Below, in pieces: positions 24,957 through 35,092 of a stretch of DNA of 64,000 nt. The notes under the pieces were generated by a model, which saw nothing but the letters and a program-made list of their open reading frames with translations, was not told the DNA's origin and did no database searches. The translations under genes and the position numbers were made by a program. Each line of letters begins with the position of its first letter. Positions within the stretch are counted from its first letter, which is position 1. Source of the DNA: Methanobrevibacter boviskoreani JH1 (GTDB taxonomy: Archaea; Methanobacteriota; Methanobacteria; Methanobacteriales; Methanobacteriaceae); assembly GCF_000320505.1 (NCBI RefSeq), contig NZ_BAGX02000010.1, positions 56,281-120,280 on the forward strand, written 5' to 3'.

Positions 24957-26114
24957 ATGAAACGACAGAGTTTAGCAATTTATATAATGATGTTAGGTAC
25001 TTTCAGTATTCTAAGTACAGAAATGGGTATGATAGGTATTTTGCCTCAAGTGGCTCATTACTTCAATATTACTATAGACCAAGCGGGACTGTTTGTAAGT
25101 CTTTTTGCAATAGGTTCTGCTGTAAGTGGATTAATATTACCACTTCTATTTGGTAGGTATAACAGAAAAAAAGTTTTTACCTTATCCCTTTTAATCTTTG
25201 TAATATTCACGGCAGTAAGTGCATTTACAACTGATTTTTATATTGCACTTTTATGTAGGGTGATCATATCACTATTCATGCCTATATATTGTGGATTAAG
25301 TTTAACTGTAGCTGGTGAAATTGTTCCGAAAGAGGAGGCCCGCGATTCAATTAGTAAGGTAATAATGGGTGTCAGTGCTGGAATGATTATTGGTGTTCCG
25401 ATAACAGCATATTTTGCTAGCTATTTCGGATATGAAATTGCAATGTTATGGTTTACATTTGTAAATCTTCTTGCATTGGTAGCGACTGTTGTGCTGTTTC
25501 CAAGTATTCCCGGAAAGGAACAGTCTTATGGATCCCAGGTATCTGAAGCCAAGAGCATGATTTTCATTGTCTCAGTTTTAGGTGTAATAATGCTTAACTG
25601 TGGCCAGTTCTTATCTTATTCATATGTTTCAGAATTTTTACAATCAGTAACCCATATTATTAACCTGGATTTAACAATACTGTTATTCTTATATGGTATC
25701 ACATCCATATTCGGTAATTGGGTTGGCGGTAAATTACTTTCAAGCAGGCCCCATATAACAGTGATTTTAACTCCAATATTTTTATCTTTAATATTTGTAA
25801 GCTTGTTCCTTGTTGGCAGTTCAACAATTCCAACAGGTATTCTTGTAATATTCTGGGGATTGATAGCAGGTATTATTAATAATATACTTCAATTTTGGAT
25901 TGTTACCGCTGCGCCAAAGGCACCTGAATTTGCCAATGGAATCTTTTTAAGTATGGCAAATATTGGTGTAACCATTGGAACTAGTATTGGTGGGGTTATT
26001 ATTGTAAATCAGGGTACCAGTTTTATATTCCTTGGTTCAATTGTGGTTTTAATGATAAGCTTAATCCTGTTTGGAGCTAGAATTAAATTAGAACCATCAG
26101 CCGATAATTCCTAA
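24957..26114 (+). CDS. MFS transporter (DHA1/AraJ-like)
   Basis: This 385-residue integral membrane protein has about twelve hydrophobic helices and a central charged loop, the layout of the major facilitator superfamily. LFGRYNRKKV between helices 2 and 3 is the motif A region, and RDSISKVIMGVSAGMIIGVPITAYF is like the AraJ/YdhP/arabinose efflux branch. It probably exports small molecules or drugs by proton antiport; the substrate is unknown. It stands alone, with a long AT-rich upstream region. 47-48 bp repeats follow it. Confidence 0.87.
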   Translation: MKRQSLAIYIMMLGTFSILSTEMGMIGILPQVAHYFNITIDQAGLFVSLFAIGSAVSGLILPLLFGRYNRKKVFTLSLLIFVIFTAVSAFTTDFYIALLCRVIISLFMPIYCGLSLTVAGEIVPKEEARDSISKVIMGVSAGMIIGVPITAYFASYFGYEIAMLWFTFVNLLALVATVVLFPSIPGKEQSYGSQVSEAKSMIFIVSVLGVIMLNCGQFLSYSYVSEFLQSVTHIINLDLTILLFLYGITSIFGNWVGGKLLSSRPHITVILTPIFLSLIFVSLFLVGSSTIPTGILVIFWGLIAGIINNILQFWIVTAAPKAPEFANGIFLSMANIGVTIGTSIGGVIIVNQGTSFIFLGSIVVLMISLILFGARIKLEPSADNS

Positions 26115-26144
26115 AATTAAAACTGGTTTTTTTAGTTTTTTTTT

Positions 26145-26275
26145 AAATCATCATTTTTTTATTCTAAAATCTTAAAACCAATTGTTTTTTTTAAATCATC
26201 ATTTTTTTTATTCTAGAATCTTAAAACCAATTGTTTTTTAAATCATCATTTTTTTTATTCTAGAATCAGATTTCA
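26145..26275. repeat. three tandem 47-48 bp repeats
   Basis: Copies start with AAATCATCATTTTTTTTATT at 26145, 26193 and 26240; the unit continues with CTAGAATCTTAAAACCAATTG in copy 2. The third copy is shorter at its end. They directly follow the transporter gene. No coding potential. The remaining 26276-26488 is A/T with promoter-like TTATATATGTTAA at about 26458. Confidence 0.85.
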
Positions 26276-26488
26276 TAATCCGATTTGTTTAAAATTATAT
26301 ATCGTTTTCAAATTCTTTACATGGATTTATTATAATATTATTCGATTATTTCATGTTTATCTGGATTCTATGGAATAATGTAAATTAGATTAATTCTAAT
26401 TGTTCTATTTGATTAAACAATTTTTATAGAAATTATTGTAATATAAATACGAAATGTTATATATGTTAATCGATATAATAAAAATCAT

Positions 26489-26536
26489 GATTAAATATTG
26501 GGAGATAATATTTAATCCTCTTTAATTAAGGGGAGG
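26489..26536 (+). promoter_or_regulatory. two stem-loops in the adhesin leader, second covering the ribosome-binding site
   Basis: GATTAAATATT (26489-26499) and AATATTTAATC (26507-26517) form a perfect 11 bp stem with loop GGGAGAT. Directly after it, CCTC (26517-26520) can pair with GAGG of the ribosome-binding site GGGGAGG (26530-26536), helped by T-G pairs. Both structures share bases near 26517, so they may exclude one another. This could control translation of the downstream surface protein. Confidence 0.45.
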
Positions 26537-28704
26537 TGGAAAAACTGAATAAGAAGTTAATGTTTGTTATACTATCATTAATATTATTCTTATCAATAGT
26601 ATCTATATCTGCTGAATCTACAAATGATACAGGAAGTGTTCTTTCTGACAATTCAACCTTCATAGAAGATAATGATACTAGTAATTCTACTGTTAATATT
26701 TTAGATAAAACAAATGTGATACTTCAAAATAAATCAGTTATATCAAGTAATGACTCAAATTATACTGTCAGATTAGTTGATTCCAATTCTAAACCTATTG
26801 TAAATCAAACTGTCCGTGTTAACGTAAATTCATCAATCTTTTCAGGTGTTACTAATAATGAAGGTTTTATAACCTTTGATTTTAGTGATATGGGGGATGG
26901 TAGATATACCTTAACAGCACTATATAAGGGAAATGAGTTTTATGACTCCTCATCAAATTCAACCACATTGTATAAATATGATGGTGTTTTAATTTCTAGT
27001 AACCTGAATTCTTATCAGATACAGAATATAATAGACAAGGCAAGTCCCGGTACTAGACTGTATTTTACAGATGAATATTATAGTAATCTATATTTGGTAA
27101 TAAATAAACCCTTGAGTTTGATTTCATATGTAGGTTCTACATTAAATTCAAGGAAGGATAAACCTATAATAACTATAGACTCTACAGCAGGTCCTGTTGT
27201 TGTCAGCGGTTTTAATATTAACAGTACCAGAACCGATGGTATTGTAATTGAAAATGCCTCCAATATCACAATTTCACAGAATACCATTACAAGTAAATCT
27301 AATGGAATTAAAGCGATAAAGGTGGAAAACCTTAATATTATAAATAACAATATTATTGGAAATTCCAAATCTGGGGCTTCAATTTCAGAGGGAAATAATA
27401 TTGACATTTCTAATAATCTAATTCGTAATAATGATTATGGTGTTGGATTGGCTCAAAGTTCTAATATTAAAATATGGAATAATTCAATATTGAACAATAC
27501 AAAGGGTGTATACTCTTCTGTTGAGTTGAATAACTATATCTATTCTGAAGGGGCTAGTAACCTTAGTATGATGTATAATACTGTTAAAAACAATCATAAT
27601 GGTATTGAACTAGAAGATGCCGGTAGTGGTATTCAAATATTGAATAACACTATTTCAAATAATATCAATAAAGGTATTAGCTTAAATAAAGTAGGTTCCA
27701 ATACAATTACCCAAAATGTAATCGAACGTAATAGTAATGGAATCTATTTCGGTACCTATTATATTAAACCTAAAGGTCAGGATATTAGCTATAATGTTAT
27801 TCAGTCTAATACTTTTAGGGATGTAAATGCTAAGGATTCATCATATGGTTTTGGAAATGATCGTTTAGAAATTGGAAATAATTGGTATGGTGGAAACCCT
27901 GCAATATGTAATAAAATTAAAACTGGTTTAATTACATTTGGGGTTAAACAAACCGGTACCAATACAGCAACGGTTACATTTTATAATCCTGACGGTTCTG
28001 TGGTAGTTTCTCTTCCTTCAAGAACTATAAGTTATAAAAACAATAATGGTAGAGTCACCTCTATCAGTACAACCGGCTCTTCAACTAAAATAAGTATTGA
28101 GGGATCTAATGGTGATAAAATCACTGTAACAATTGATAAAGCTAATCAGCAAATAACTTATCAAGCTTCAAGTGATGATTTTACAGATCCGTCACTTGGT
28201 AAAATAGACAGTGGTAATGTTAAGACTCAGGATGATGTGGATAAGAATTGGCAAAAGATTCATGGAAACGGGGGAAACTCCGGTACTGATACTGGAGGAA
28301 ATTCAGGTGGAAATTCAGGTGGAAACTCTGGTGGAAATGGAACTTCCAACAATCAGGGAAATGGCGGATCAAATTCCGGTTCAAATTCCAATAGCGGAAT
28401 ATCTGGTTCCAGCACTGGAGCAAATACTGCTATAGGATTTTCAACTGCCGCTACTGCTGTTGCTTCATCTGCATCTGGTTCAAGTTCATCATCAGATTCA
28501 TCAAGTAATGACGGATCAGATTCTGCATCCTCTTCAAGTGATGGTGCTTCTGAATCCTCATCAGCAGGTTCTGATTCAGGACCTAAATTTATTGATTTGG
28601 ATGAAAACCAGGTTACTCGTATAGCTGGAGAATTTTTAGTATTCTTAATTATTTTACTATCCTGTTACATATATTATAGGGATGATATTAAAAATTTAAG
28701 ATAA
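26536..28704 (+). CDS. adhesin-like surface protein with parallel beta-helix
   Basis: This is a 722-residue exported protein. Signal peptide (about 5-27), then an Asn/Ser/Thr-rich stretch and an Ig-like domain (about 75-145). A right-handed parallel beta-helix follows (about 150-460, NosD-like repeats such as GIVIENASNITISQNTI and NNNGIELEDA patterns). A Gly/Ser/Asn low-complexity region comes next (about 575-690), then a C-terminal membrane helix (FLVFLIILLSCYIYY) and a basic end. The beginning is uncertain. GTG 26536 overlaps the ribosome-binding site. CTG 26545 is at the right distance and gives an N-terminus like that of the other adhesin; ATG 26560 is inside the signal peptide. It is probably anchored outside the cell and used for attachment. 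Confidence 0.85.
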   Translation: MEKLNKKLMFVILSLILFLSIVSISAESTNDTGSVLSDNSTFIEDNDTSNSTVNILDKTNVILQNKSVISSNDSNYTVRLVDSNSKPIVNQTVRVNVNSSIFSGVTNNEGFITFDFSDMGDGRYTLTALYKGNEFYDSSSNSTTLYKYDGVLISSNLNSYQIQNIIDKASPGTRLYFTDEYYSNLYLVINKPLSLISYVGSTLNSRKDKPIITIDSTAGPVVVSGFNINSTRTDGIVIENASNITISQNTITSKSNGIKAIKVENLNIINNNIIGNSKSGASISEGNNIDISNNLIRNNDYGVGLAQSSNIKIWNNSILNNTKGVYSSVELNNYIYSEGASNLSMMYNTVKNNHNGIELEDAGSGIQILNNTISNNINKGISLNKVGSNTITQNVIERNSNGIYFGTYYIKPKGQDISYNVIQSNTFRDVNAKDSSYGFGNDRLEIGNNWYGGNPAICNKIKTGLITFGVKQTGTNTATVTFYNPDGSVVVSLPSRTISYKNNNGRVTSISTTGSSTKISIEGSNGDKITVTIDKANQQITYQASSDDFTDPSLGKIDSGNVKTQDDVDKNWQKIHGNGGNSGTDTGGNSGGNSGGNSGGNGTSNNQGNGGSNSGSNSNSGISGSSTGANTAIGFSTAATAVASSASGSSSSSDSSSNDGSDSASSSSDGASESSSAGSDSGPKFIDLDENQVTRIAGEFLVFLIILLSCYIYYRDDIKNLR

Positions 28705-29249
28705 TTTTTTTCATTTTTCTTTATTTTTTTTTAGGATTTGGCTAATTTTGTTTTTTATTTATTTTACTTTAATGTCTCTTCTGATTTCATTGTTTATTTT
28801 ATTTATCTGGTTTTTTTTAAAATTTCATTGGTATTTTTATTTCATTTTTTTATTAAATGTCTATTTCTTCATTTTTTATTTTAATTAGCTATTTTATTAT
28901 CTTTTTAAGTTAGAGGTTATTTTTAACATAAAAAAATTCCTCAAAGAAATAGTTTTTAAATTTAATTTATAATATATTCATTTCTGATATAGGTTGATTA
29001 TTTTAACCTTTTAAAGTCATAAAAAATATATACTATTTTTTTAATATTTATTAATGTTCATATCGTGATTTATTTAAGAATCGTTAGAAAAATAATTTAA
29101 ACCTATTATTTTTAAAAAAATGATTGGAGATTTTGTTTTTAAATAATATATTTGGTTTTAAATCATTATTTTTGATTATTTTTTTATAAATAACATTAAT
29201 TATTTTAATGATATGTAACTGTTTACTTTAATAAAAAGGAGGACAGGTA
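28705..29249. other. 545 bp intergenic region between the two adhesin genes
   Basis: T-rich for the first ~200 bases, then A/T with many short A and T tracts. GAGG and CCTC at about 28914 and 28951 could form a weak stem. I find no gene, repeat or RNA. The strong ribosome-binding site AAAAGGAGG at about 29235 belongs to the next gene. Confidence 0.5.
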
Positions 29250-32200
29250 GTGAATAGAATTAATAAAATTTATTTGGTTTTATTATTTGTGGCTATTTTA
29301 TATGTAAGTATTGGTGCTGTATCTGCTGTGGATTCGGATAATGTTACTATTGATTCATCAGAATCTAATCTATCTCTTTCTACTCCAATATCAGATTCCA
29401 ATATATTACATGATGACAATTCTACTGTTGATACTGTATTTGTATCTGGTAATGGTAGTGATAGTGCAGGTGATGGAACTATAAATAATCCATATGCTAC
29501 TATTCAAAAAGGTATTGACAATACTCCCGATGGTAAAACCTTAAACATCTCTAATGGTACCTACTACATTAATAGTTCATTGTCCATTGACAAAGCCATT
29601 ACAATTAATGGAAATGGACAGGTAATAATTAATGGTGGAGGTCAGACTAGGATCCTATATTTGGGTTCAAACTCAGAATTAACCATGAATAATATTGTTT
29701 TTACGGGGGGATATGCAGATAATGGTGCCGCTGTGCATGCGTCTAATATTAATCATCAGACCACCTTTAATAATTGTACTTTTATAAATAACACCGCTAC
29801 ATCCCATGGTGGTGCATTTTATCAGAGGGGAAACGATAACTTTAATATCTTAACTGCAAATTCCTGTACTTTTATAAATAATAGTGGAGGTACCGGCGGT
29901 ATCTTCTATGGTATTGGCTATTTAGGTCTAGGCTTATTCAACTGTATTGTTTATAACAATACTGATGTTCCTTATTATACCAGTGAGGGATTCTCAACTG
30001 TAATTGGCTATAACTATTGGGGAGTAAATAATCCTTCAATTTATTTAAATAAAACCTATGTAAACAATTTAAATGTTAGTAAATGGTATGTTTTAGATTT
30101 ATCCTCTGATAAGGATGAGATTTCTGAAGACGGAACCAGTGTATTCACACTTAAATTTTTAAATAATGATGGTGAGGATGTTTACTCTGGAATTTATATA
30201 CCTTATATCCCTGCGGAATTCTCATCAAATGGAGGTAACTTAAGCATTGCATTAGCTAATATTACAGATCACCATGTATCAGGTATATTTACACCTTCAA
30301 GTTATGGAACCTACACGATAAGTGCTAAAGTTGGAAGTGGACAGGTATTAAACAAGAACATTACCGTCACTAAGATTCCGTTATATGTTTCCTCAGATGC
30401 AGAGGATGGTGAAGGTAATGGAACTTTAGCTAATCCCTATAGTTTAAATGATGCAATTAGTAAGGTGAATACAGATTCATATTACGATACCATTAAATTC
30501 CTTCCTGGGGACTATACCTTGTCCAATACCATAAATGTTCTATCAAATTTAACAATTAGAGCATATGACGATGAGGTTGTAATTTCCGGTGAATCTAATT
30601 ACAGAATTTTCAATGTTAAATCTGGAAATACTTTAAAGCTATTTAACATTACACTAATTAATGGAAACGTTACTGATGGTGGAGCAATATATCTGGATTC
30701 TAATTCCACTCTTGAGCTTACTTCATGTGTAGTTCGAAATAATAAAGCTGTAAATGGTGGAGCTATTTACGCATCAAATTCCACAAAAGTAGATTTAAAA
30801 TATAACCAATTTAATAATAATTCTGCAGATAACGGTTTAGCTATTTATAATGCAGGATCTTCAATCATTAATGGTGATTATAACTGGTGGGGTCAAAATC
30901 AAGGTCCATCTAGAAATAATATTGTCTATGGAAATATTGTTGCTAGCAAATGGTTAATCGTAGATCTTAACACTACAAAAACCTATTTAAAATCCGATTC
31001 TACTGACACTATAACCATAAGATTATTATTAAATGATAATCCAAGCTTCGAAGAATTTACACCTGATTTGAAACTTACCTTCAATTTTGAAAATAGTACT
31101 GATGATAATTATTTAAGCATGTTTGACAATTATACTTTGGAATATGTTGTCGGTGGTGCTACAGGGGACATAAACGGTAGTGCGGTTATTGATGATGAGA
31201 CTTTAAACTTTTCATATAAATATGTCCCTACATTAGATACTATCTATGTATCCGTTGATGGAAGCGATATAAATGGTGATGGTAGTGAATCTAATCCATT
31301 TGCAACAATAGAACATGGTTTAATATATGCTAAAAGTTCCGGATCTACTATTTATCTAAAAAAAGGAGTTTATAATCTTAACTCAACAAATATAAGTGAT
31401 GTAAATATTACAATCACCTCTTATAATGGTGAGGTTATATTGAATAGGGAAAATTCCTATAATATATTTAAGGTTGATTCTACTGGAAGCCTATATTTGA
31501 ATGGCCTTATATTTGCAAATGGTAATGATAAAACCTATTTGAATTCTGCAATCTATGTTGATGGCGGTTATCTAAGCGTAAATAATTCATTGTTTACTAA
31601 TTGTAGCTCAGGTAGCCTAGCGGGATATGTCTATATTGTAGACGGAAACGGAACAATTAAAAATACAAACTTCACTAACTTGTATGTAATTGGCGGTTAC
31701 CGTTCATCCTCAATCGTATCACGTGGTGAAAATTCTTATTTGGAACTTGAAAATATAATATTTGACAATAATGGATTAACTGTAAATGGCAGCTCTGCTC
31801 CATCTAGTGAAACTAGCGGAATCCTAAATTATGGAGGGGTTTTAATTGCTAAAAATACATTATTTAATAACTCTTATGGTAGAGCCTCATTTGTCAGGGC
31901 TGGAAACTCAAGATTTATTAATTCAAGTATTCTAAACAATCATGATGACTATCCATTATATGTATCTGAAGGCGGCATACTTTACCTTATTAATTCAACT
32001 ATTGCAGGAAGTAATTACACGGCCATATCCACAGATACATCTAATGAAAACACCATTTATGTAAATGGTTCAAACTTTACAGGAAATAAAGGTGTTAATG
32101 GTGGTGCAATTAATTCAATTGGAACTAATCTTCAAGTATATGGTTCAATATTTGATTTTAATACGGCTGTAAATGGTGGAGCTATCTATACTGTCTATGG

Positions 32201-33488
32201 TACGGCTGATATTATTGATAATAAATTTATTAATAATGGTGCATCATCAAATGGAGGTTCCATTTATAGTGAAGGCTCAGATGTTATTGTAACTATTAGA
32301 AATAATACTTTTAATCAGGGTTCTGCAAATATTGGTGGTGTAATTTATTCAAATGGAATTACAACATTATCCTCTAATATTATGATAAATCCAAATGCAA
32401 GTACTGGTAAATACATATTCAATGATTTAAGAATTGGAAATACATATATCAAAATATTAGATAATAAAACAGTATCTGCAAGACCTAATGTTCCTTGTTC
32501 AATCAAAGCTATCTTAACCGATGATATGGGTAATCCAATTAGTGGGGGATCTATAATACTTACAGTTAATGGTGAAGACTTTGCAATTGCAGTTAACGAG
32601 GGATCAGTTTCACTAAATTATACCTTTACTAAGCCAGGTCTCTATTTAATAAATGGTACTTACAATGGTAGCAGAGGCTATGATGTAATTGAGTCTGACG
32701 GTGCTGTAAATGTTTCAAATAATCAAACAGGTCAGACTATTATAGCAGACAATCTTGTAAAGATTTATAAAAACGCTACTAAATTCACTGGATTGTTTTT
32801 AGATAAGAATGGTAATCCGTTAGTTAATATTCCTGCAAGCTTTAAAATCTCAGGTGTTACTTATGTAAGGTATACCGACGCTAATGGTTTTGCTGGTTTG
32901 AATATTAATCTTAGGCCTGGTGTTTATCCTATTGTTGTTAAGAATTCTGTTACTGGTGAGTTCAGATCTTATAATGTTACTGTTTTATCTCCAGTTAGGA
33001 GTAGTAATTTGGTTATGTATTATAAGAATGGTAGTCGTTTTGTTGTTAGGATTGTTGGTTTGGATGGTAGTTATGCCTCTGGTGTAAGTGTTAAGTTTAC
33101 TGTTTGTGGTAAGACTTATAGTAGGGTTACTGATGCTGATGGTTTTGCTAGTTTGGCTATTAATTTGGCTCCTAAAAAATACACTATTACAACTACTTAT
33201 GGTGATTTGAAGGTTTCCAATAGTATTAGTGTTTTGTCTAGGTTAAGTGCTAGTAACTTGAATATGAAGTATCGTAGCGGCTCTAAGTTTGTTGCTAAGT
33301 TGGTGGATAATCATGGTAAGGCTTTGTCTGGTGTTAGGGTTAAGTTTACTGTTTGTGGTAAGTCTTATTATAAGATCACTGATTCTAAGGGTCAGGCTAG
33401 GTTAAACATTAACTTGAAAAGGGGTACTTATACCATTGTCACCTATTATGGTACTATGAGGATTTCAAATAAAATAAAGGTTTCATAG
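29250..33488 (+). CDS. large adhesin-like protein with beta-helix and C-terminal Ig-like repeats
   Basis: This 1412-residue exported protein starts with GTG behind AAAAGGAGGACAGGTA. Signal peptide (1-27, ending VSA). Three beta-helix blocks follow, each opened by VSGNGSD or VSVDGSDINGDG-type segments and rich in GGAIY repeats typical of polymorphic membrane protein-like adhesins. Two conserved NYWG or YNWWG motifs end blocks. From about residue 1070, Ig-like (Big_1-like) domains follow. The last two (about 1245-1412) are near-copies with VKFTVCGK and a C-terminal VS, and have no membrane helix. Methanobrevibacter adhesins often end in such domains, presumably for wall binding. The last ~600 bases use different codons (see findings). 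Confidence 0.88.
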   Translation: MNRINKIYLVLLFVAILYVSIGAVSAVDSDNVTIDSSESNLSLSTPISDSNILHDDNSTVDTVFVSGNGSDSAGDGTINNPYATIQKGIDNTPDGKTLNISNGTYYINSSLSIDKAITINGNGQVIINGGGQTRILYLGSNSELTMNNIVFTGGYADNGAAVHASNINHQTTFNNCTFINNTATSHGGAFYQRGNDNFNILTANSCTFINNSGGTGGIFYGIGYLGLGLFNCIVYNNTDVPYYTSEGFSTVIGYNYWGVNNPSIYLNKTYVNNLNVSKWYVLDLSSDKDEISEDGTSVFTLKFLNNDGEDVYSGIYIPYIPAEFSSNGGNLSIALANITDHHVSGIFTPSSYGTYTISAKVGSGQVLNKNITVTKIPLYVSSDAEDGEGNGTLANPYSLNDAISKVNTDSYYDTIKFLPGDYTLSNTINVLSNLTIRAYDDEVVISGESNYRIFNVKSGNTLKLFNITLINGNVTDGGAIYLDSNSTLELTSCVVRNNKAVNGGAIYASNSTKVDLKYNQFNNNSADNGLAIYNAGSSIINGDYNWWGQNQGPSRNNIVYGNIVASKWLIVDLNTTKTYLKSDSTDTITIRLLLNDNPSFEEFTPDLKLTFNFENSTDDNYLSMFDNYTLEYVVGGATGDINGSAVIDDETLNFSYKYVPTLDTIYVSVDGSDINGDGSESNPFATIEHGLIYAKSSGSTIYLKKGVYNLNSTNISDVNITITSYNGEVILNRENSYNIFKVDSTGSLYLNGLIFANGNDKTYLNSAIYVDGGYLSVNNSLFTNCSSGSLAGYVYIVDGNGTIKNTNFTNLYVIGGYRSSSIVSRGENSYLELENIIFDNNGLTVNGSSAPSSETSGILNYGGVLIAKNTLFNNSYGRASFVRAGNSRFINSSILNNHDDYPLYVSEGGILYLINSTIAGSNYTAISTDTSNENTIYVNGSNFTGNKGVNGGAINSIGTNLQVYGSIFDFNTAVNGGAIYTVYGTADIIDNKFINNGASSNGGSIYSEGSDVIVTIRNNTFNQGSANIGGVIYSNGITTLSSNIMINPNASTGKYIFNDLRIGNTYIKILDNKTVSARPNVPCSIKAILTDDMGNPISGGSIILTVNGEDFAIAVNEGSVSLNYTFTKPGLYLINGTYNGSRGYDVIESDGAVNVSNNQTGQTIIADNLVKIYKNATKFTGLFLDKNGNPLVNIPASFKISGVTYVRYTDANGFAGLNINLRPGVYPIVVKNSVTGEFRSYNVTVLSPVRSSNLVMYYKNGSRFVVRIVGLDGSYASGVSVKFTVCGKTYSRVTDADGFASLAINLAPKKYTITTTYGDLKVSNSISVLSRLSASNLNMKYRSGSKFVAKLVDNHGKALSGVRVKFTVCGKSYYKITDSKGQARLNINLKRGTYTIVTYYGTMRISNKIKVS

Positions 33489-33525
33489 GGTCTTTTTTAA
33501 ATAACCCTATTTTCTATTTTTTTTA
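33485..33525 (+). terminator. hairpin terminator at the end of the adhesin gene
   Basis: ATAGGGT (33485-33491) pairs with ACCCTAT (33504-33510) and is followed by a T-rich run. The stop codon TAG (33486-33488) lies in the stem. Confidence 0.6.
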
Positions 33526-33657
33526 AGTTTCTTATTTATCCATTTTTTAATTAAAACCCTATTTTTATATGTAAATAATTAGATAATCTTTTTTTAATCC
33601 AATTTTTTTTAATAAATGCAAAAACTTATTTAAATTAAATTACTAAATAACTAAATA

Positions 33658-35049
33658 ATGATGTTTGATGATGATGAAATATTAGCTAATGAAGAAGTAT
33701 TATATGAAGGGAAACCTAGTTTCATATTTTTCTGTAAAAATGTTATAATAGGTTTTATTCTAATATCTTTTATATTAGGTAGTGCTATGACTGTAATCAG
33801 TTCCATTTCTAATATGCAGACATATACACTTAACTTCGTTAATCGTCCTATGGCTGGTATTGTGGCTTTAGTAATATATGGAATCGTATTTCTTATCCTT
33901 ATCTGGATGGTTTGGAATCTGATCAAATGGTATAATATTAATTATATAGTCACCGATAGGAGAATTATTACTAAGACCGGTGTTATTAGACAAAACAAAT
34001 CATATGTATCATTTAAAAATATTCAGGATATTCAGGTATCCCAAACTATTTTCCAGAAGATATTGGGCGTGGGCACTATTGAGATAATGAGTGCTTATGA
34101 TAATAGTGATGTTTCATTAAAATGTATTAGTGGACCAAAGGATATTGAAGAGATCATATTTGATGGAATGAACAATATATCCTCCTCTTTCAATCAAGGA
34201 TATCCTAACGATTATTATCAAAATCCTAACTATGGATATAATCCCCAGAACAATATAAAAGGGGATTATATTAAAGAAAACTATCCCGATTATAATCCCG
34301 AAGAGGAATATCAGAAAGGAAGATATTATGATTCCTTATCTAATTTAAGTAACCAACCATTAGATTCTTATAACGATAATGAAATCTATTATAATGATTA
34401 TCATGATCCCGATGAACTTGATGAGACTATAAATCGTGCTGTAAGAGATTTGGATGGTAACCTAAAATTCAAGGATGACAAGGTCATGGACAACAATATT
34501 CCTAGGGGATATCCCAGATCCAATATTACTTATCAGGGTCATTCTATTGAAGGTCAATATGGCAATTTATTGAATAACCGACACTCAGATAGTAAAGTGG
34601 ATTATAGTGGTAACTATAACAATAGAAACAATTATCATAGAACCAACCATAATGGAAAACCATATGTAAATCCTAACAGAAATTTTGATAATAGGGGCAG
34701 TGGAAATTATAATGGAAACTATGGTAACGTAAATTATGGTAATAGGGGCAGTGGAAATTATAATGAAAATTACGATGTAAATTATAATAATAGAAGCAAT
34801 GGAACTTATGATAATAGGATAGATGAAGATTTCAATAGATATGATAACAGAGCTAATGAATATTTAAATGAGGATAGCAGTTATCACAAACATAAACAGG
34901 AGAATCATTACAAATCTAATAATAAACATAATCGGATATTTAATAATGACTTTCATGATGCTGAGAATAACACCAGGGAACATGAAAACAGTGAAAAAAC
35001 AAGTAGTGACGTTTTAGCAAAACATGCTCGTAAATTTAGAAAAAATTAA
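33658..35049 (+). CDS. PH-domain (bPH2) membrane protein with Asn-rich tail
   Basis: This 463-residue protein has two membrane helices (about 25-50 and 60-88). They are followed by a bacterial PH-like domain of the bPH2/YdbS type (about 92-175: NYIVTDRRIITKTGVIRQ, then YVSFKNIQDIQVSQ, then ILGVGTIEI). The rest (about 185-463) is disordered and very rich in Asn, Tyr, Asp and Gly, with repeats such as NRGSGNYNGNYG; it looks prion-like. No ribosome-binding site is visible and a TATA-like element lies about 25-30 bases before ATG, so the mRNA may be leaderless. The function is unknown; such proteins are membrane-associated. Confidence 0.8.
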   Translation: MMFDDDEILANEEVLYEGKPSFIFFCKNVIIGFILISFILGSAMTVISSISNMQTYTLNFVNRPMAGIVALVIYGIVFLILIWMVWNLIKWYNINYIVTDRRIITKTGVIRQNKSYVSFKNIQDIQVSQTIFQKILGVGTIEIMSAYDNSDVSLKCISGPKDIEEIIFDGMNNISSSFNQGYPNDYYQNPNYGYNPQNNIKGDYIKENYPDYNPEEEYQKGRYYDSLSNLSNQPLDSYNDNEIYYNDYHDPDELDETINRAVRDLDGNLKFKDDKVMDNNIPRGYPRSNITYQGHSIEGQYGNLLNNRHSDSKVDYSGNYNNRNNYHRTNHNGKPYVNPNRNFDNRGSGNYNGNYGNVNYGNRGSGNYNENYDVNYNNRSNGTYDNRIDEDFNRYDNRANEYLNEDSSYHKHKQENHYKSNNKHNRIFNNDFHDAENNTREHENSEKTSSDVLAKHARKFRKN

Positions 35050-35092
35050 TTCTTGTTTTTAATTTTTTTTTAGAAATTTTTTAGGTTTTTAT

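Noticed and set aside
26500-26506. Known riboswitch in the adhesin leader
   Set aside because: The structures are simple hairpins; I see no conserved aptamer features of any class I know.
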